From positions 1 through 8,056 of the forward strand of contig JAADEO010000110.1 in NCBI GenBank assembly GCA_013153415.1: a stretch of DNA of 8,056 bases, written 5' to 3'. The translations under genes and the position numbers were made by a program. The notes under the pieces are model-generated. The model saw only the letters and a program-made list of their open reading frames with translations. It had not been told where the DNA came from and did no database searches. The first letter of the stretch is position 1; each line of letters opens with the position of its first letter. Positions 6,907 to 8,056 of the stretch are shown here, one piece after another. Source of the stretch: Deltaproteobacteria bacterium. GTDB lineage: Bacteria; Desulfobacterota; Anaeroferrophillalia; Anaeroferrophillales; Tharpellaceae.

Positions 6907-8056
6907 GGCGCACGGCCTCCGGTTTTCCGGAAGCGATCACCTCGCCGCCATCAAGAACATAGACATGGTCAGCCAGATGCGTAACCATTGCCATATCATG
7001 TTCGACCAACAACACGGCAATCCCGGCCTCGCGGATCCGCCGGATCAGAACAACCAGTTCCTCCTTTTCACTCCGGTTCATACCCGCCGCCGGTTCATCC
7101 AGCAGAAGCAGGGCGGGTTCGATGGCCAGGGCCCGGGCGATTTCAAGACGCCGGCGGTTGGCATGCGAGAGCTTTCCGGCCCGGATCTTCGAGAACTTTT
7201 CCAGCCCTGTAAAACGCAGCAGCGCGGCGGCTTTTTCGGTCGTATCTTCCTCCTCCCGCCGAGCCCCCGGCAAGCCTAAAAGCCAACTGAGAAAGTTGGC
7301 TCGGGTGCGGCTGTGACGACCGACTCTAACATTGTCCAGGACTGAAAGCGAGGAGAAAAGACGCAGTTCCTGAAACGTTCGGCCCAGACCCATCCGAGCG
7401 GCAGTATCGGCCCGAAGACGGTGTCCGAAAGCCTCCCTGGTCCGGGGAAGAGCAAAGAGGAAAAAGAGGACCGGAGCGGCCGCAAGCAAGACCAGACAAC
7501 CCGGTACCAGCAGAGGGTAAAAAGGAAAAAGACCGAAAAAATCGACCCCGGAGAAATCGGCACTCCGCCAGAGCCAGATTGCGGCACAAACAGCGTCAGA
7601 GAAAACAAAAAGCCGCAACAGCGAAAGGCTCCAGGAACGACAGCGGGCCAGGGGCCGAAACAGCCAAACCCGAAACAGGAACAGAAGCGCAAGCCCCAGG
7701 CAGATTTCGGGCCGCAAGAAATTCTCCCGGCCGACAGCTCCCAGAGCCAACAGGAACCAGAGAAAAGAGATCAGAACAAAAAAGCGGGCTCCCTGACGGA
7801 TCAGAGCAGCCGCCGCCGGACTGACGATGCGGGTCAGAGACCGGCCGGCAAAAACAACCTCGCCGGAGGTCGGTTCAACAACCGCATTCAGACAATCGAG
7901 CAAAGTGGTTTTTCCGGCCCCGTCGGGACCGATCAGAGCTACCACTTCTCCGGCCCACACCTCCAGAGAGGCCTTCTTCAAAACAGTCCTACCACCCAAA
8001 GATCTGCTGACCTGGCGGGCGCTCAGCAGCGGCTTGCCGGGTTTCCGTCTTTCCAT
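6848..8056 (-). CDS. livG: LivG-type ABC ATPase with an internal four-helix membrane insertion
   Basis: This protein of at least 402 residues is a LivG-like nucleotide-binding subunit about 145 residues longer than the usual 255. Core motifs: Walker A GPDGAGKTT (43-51), Q-loop GRTFQELRLF (225-234, Gln229), signature region AGKLSHANRRRLEIARAL (293-310), Walker B ALLLLDEP (315-322, Glu321), D-loop AAGMNRSE (323-330) and H-switch LLVEHD (349-354, His353). The C-terminal tail ends in GVIEACLG, as LivG proteins do. In E. coli LivG the Walker A lysine and the Q-loop glutamine are 43 residues apart; here (Lys49 to Gln229) they are 180 apart. The extra residues are hydrophobic and look like four membrane helices, listed as a separate feature. 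The signature is altered: LSHAN where LivG has LSYGQ. The reading frame stays open with all later motifs in register, so a frameshift is unlikely. The ATG is the last codon of the window and fits the family start, but an upstream start cannot be excluded. It overlaps livF. Binding-protein and permease genes (livK, livH, livM) would be expected upstream, outside the window. Confidence 0.85.
   Translation of the reverse strand: MERRKPGKPLLSARQVSRSLGGRTVLKKASLEVWAGEVVALIGPDGAGKTTLLDCLNAVVEPTSGEVVFAGRSLTRIVSPAAAALIRQGARFFVLISFLWFLLALGAVGRENFLRPEICLGLALLFLFRVWLFRPLARCRSWSLSLLRLFVFSDAVCAAIWLWRSADFSGVDFFGLFPFYPLLVPGCLVLLAAAPVLFFLFALPRTREAFGHRLRADTAARMGLGRTFQELRLFSSLSVLDNVRVGRHSRTRANFLSWLLGLPGARREEEDTTEKAAALLRFTGLEKFSKIRAGKLSHANRRRLEIARALAIEPALLLLDEPAAGMNRSEKEELVVLIRRIREAGIAVLLVEHDMAMVTHLADHVYVLDGGEVIASGKPEAVRHDPGVIEACLGARHATAET
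7400..7813 (-). other. Hydrophobic four-helix segment inserted into LivG between Walker A and Q-loop
   Basis: This covers residues about 82-219 of the LivG-like protein. Hydrophobic stretches lie near 91-109, 116-134, 143-163 and 174-203. The flanks and second loop are basic (LIRQGAR; RPLARCR; RTREAFGHRLR), while the first loop (GRENFLRPE) is near neutral and the third (RSADFSGVDF) is acidic. That is the positive-inside pattern for four helices with both ends in the cytoplasm, as needed for the two halves of the ATPase to meet. Charged residues Arg129, Arg148 and Asp154 fall in or near helices 2 and 3. The coding strand is pyrimidine-rich, as expected for Phe/Leu-rich sequence. I recognise no named domain in it. 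It is too short to be a LivM or LivH permease. Confidence 0.75.

Noticed and set aside
7276..7692. Hydrophobic 138-codon minus-strand frame overlapping the LivG insertion
   Set aside because: It is another frame of the same pyrimidine-rich strand, which makes Phe/Leu/Ser/Cys-rich translations in any frame. The LivG frame runs through with motifs in register on both sides.
7390..7815. Frameshift or pseudogene as the cause of the hydrophobic stretch in LivG
   Set aside because: There is no stop in over 400 codons, Walker A and all downstream motifs share one frame, and loop charges follow the positive-inside rule, which a random frame would not be expected to do.
6848..8056. A LivM-LivG or LivH-LivG fusion
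   Set aside because: Such fusions put a permease of roughly 300 residues or more ahead of a complete ATPase. Here the hydrophobic part is about 137 residues and sits between Walker A and the Q-loop.
1..8056. CRISPR arrays, tRNA or rRNA genes, insertion sequences, phage genes
   Set aside because: No regularly spaced repeats, no cloverleaf-like sequence in the gaps, no terminal inverted repeats and no transposase, integrase or phage proteins were seen. Intergenic space is under 150 bases everywhere.

Overview
This 8,056-base, GC-rich window comes from a diderm (Gram-negative) bacterium. It encodes an MlaA-type outer-membrane lipoprotein and a TolC-type outer-membrane channel, which only make sense in a cell with an outer membrane. 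The gene mix (exported alpha/beta hydrolase beside mlaA, liv-type ABC ATPases beside an M17 aminopeptidase) feels like Desulfobacterota/Deltaproteobacteria. That placement is an impression, not something the sequence proves.

Left half, plus strand: after a short leader with competing inverted repeats (17-43) come a secreted alpha/beta hydrolase (73-1383) and, 12 bases on, the MlaA/VacJ lipoprotein (1396-2190). The pair ends at a strong intrinsic terminator (2223-2254), whose tail is duplicated as a 13-bp tandem repeat. A TolC-family protein (2338-3738) follows as its own unit. The first two genes look like an envelope phospholipid-handling module.

Right half, minus strand, read right to left: a LivG-type ABC ATPase (8056-6848, possibly extending beyond the window), a LivF-type ABC ATPase overlapping it (6906-6157), an M17 leucyl aminopeptidase (6072-4600) and a family 2 glycosyltransferase (4596-3745). 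The glycosyltransferase stop lies six bases from the tolC-like stop, so the two halves converge with no visible terminator between them. The ATPases would energise a branched-chain amino-acid (HAAT-type) permease whose membrane and binding subunits must lie outside the window. The aminopeptidase could supply or process amino acids in the cytoplasm.

The most unusual object is the LivG-like protein. It carries about 137 extra residues between Walker A and the Q-loop, in the middle of its nucleotide-binding domain. The extra segment reads as four membrane helices that obey the positive-inside rule and return the chain to the cytoplasm. Its partner LivF has lost the ABC signature (LPDYGQ in place of LSGGEQ), and LivG's own signature is also altered (LSHAN in place of LSYGQ). 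Walker A and B motifs are intact in both. Together these suggest a modified ABC engine anchored in the membrane by its ATPase, which I cannot match to a described system.
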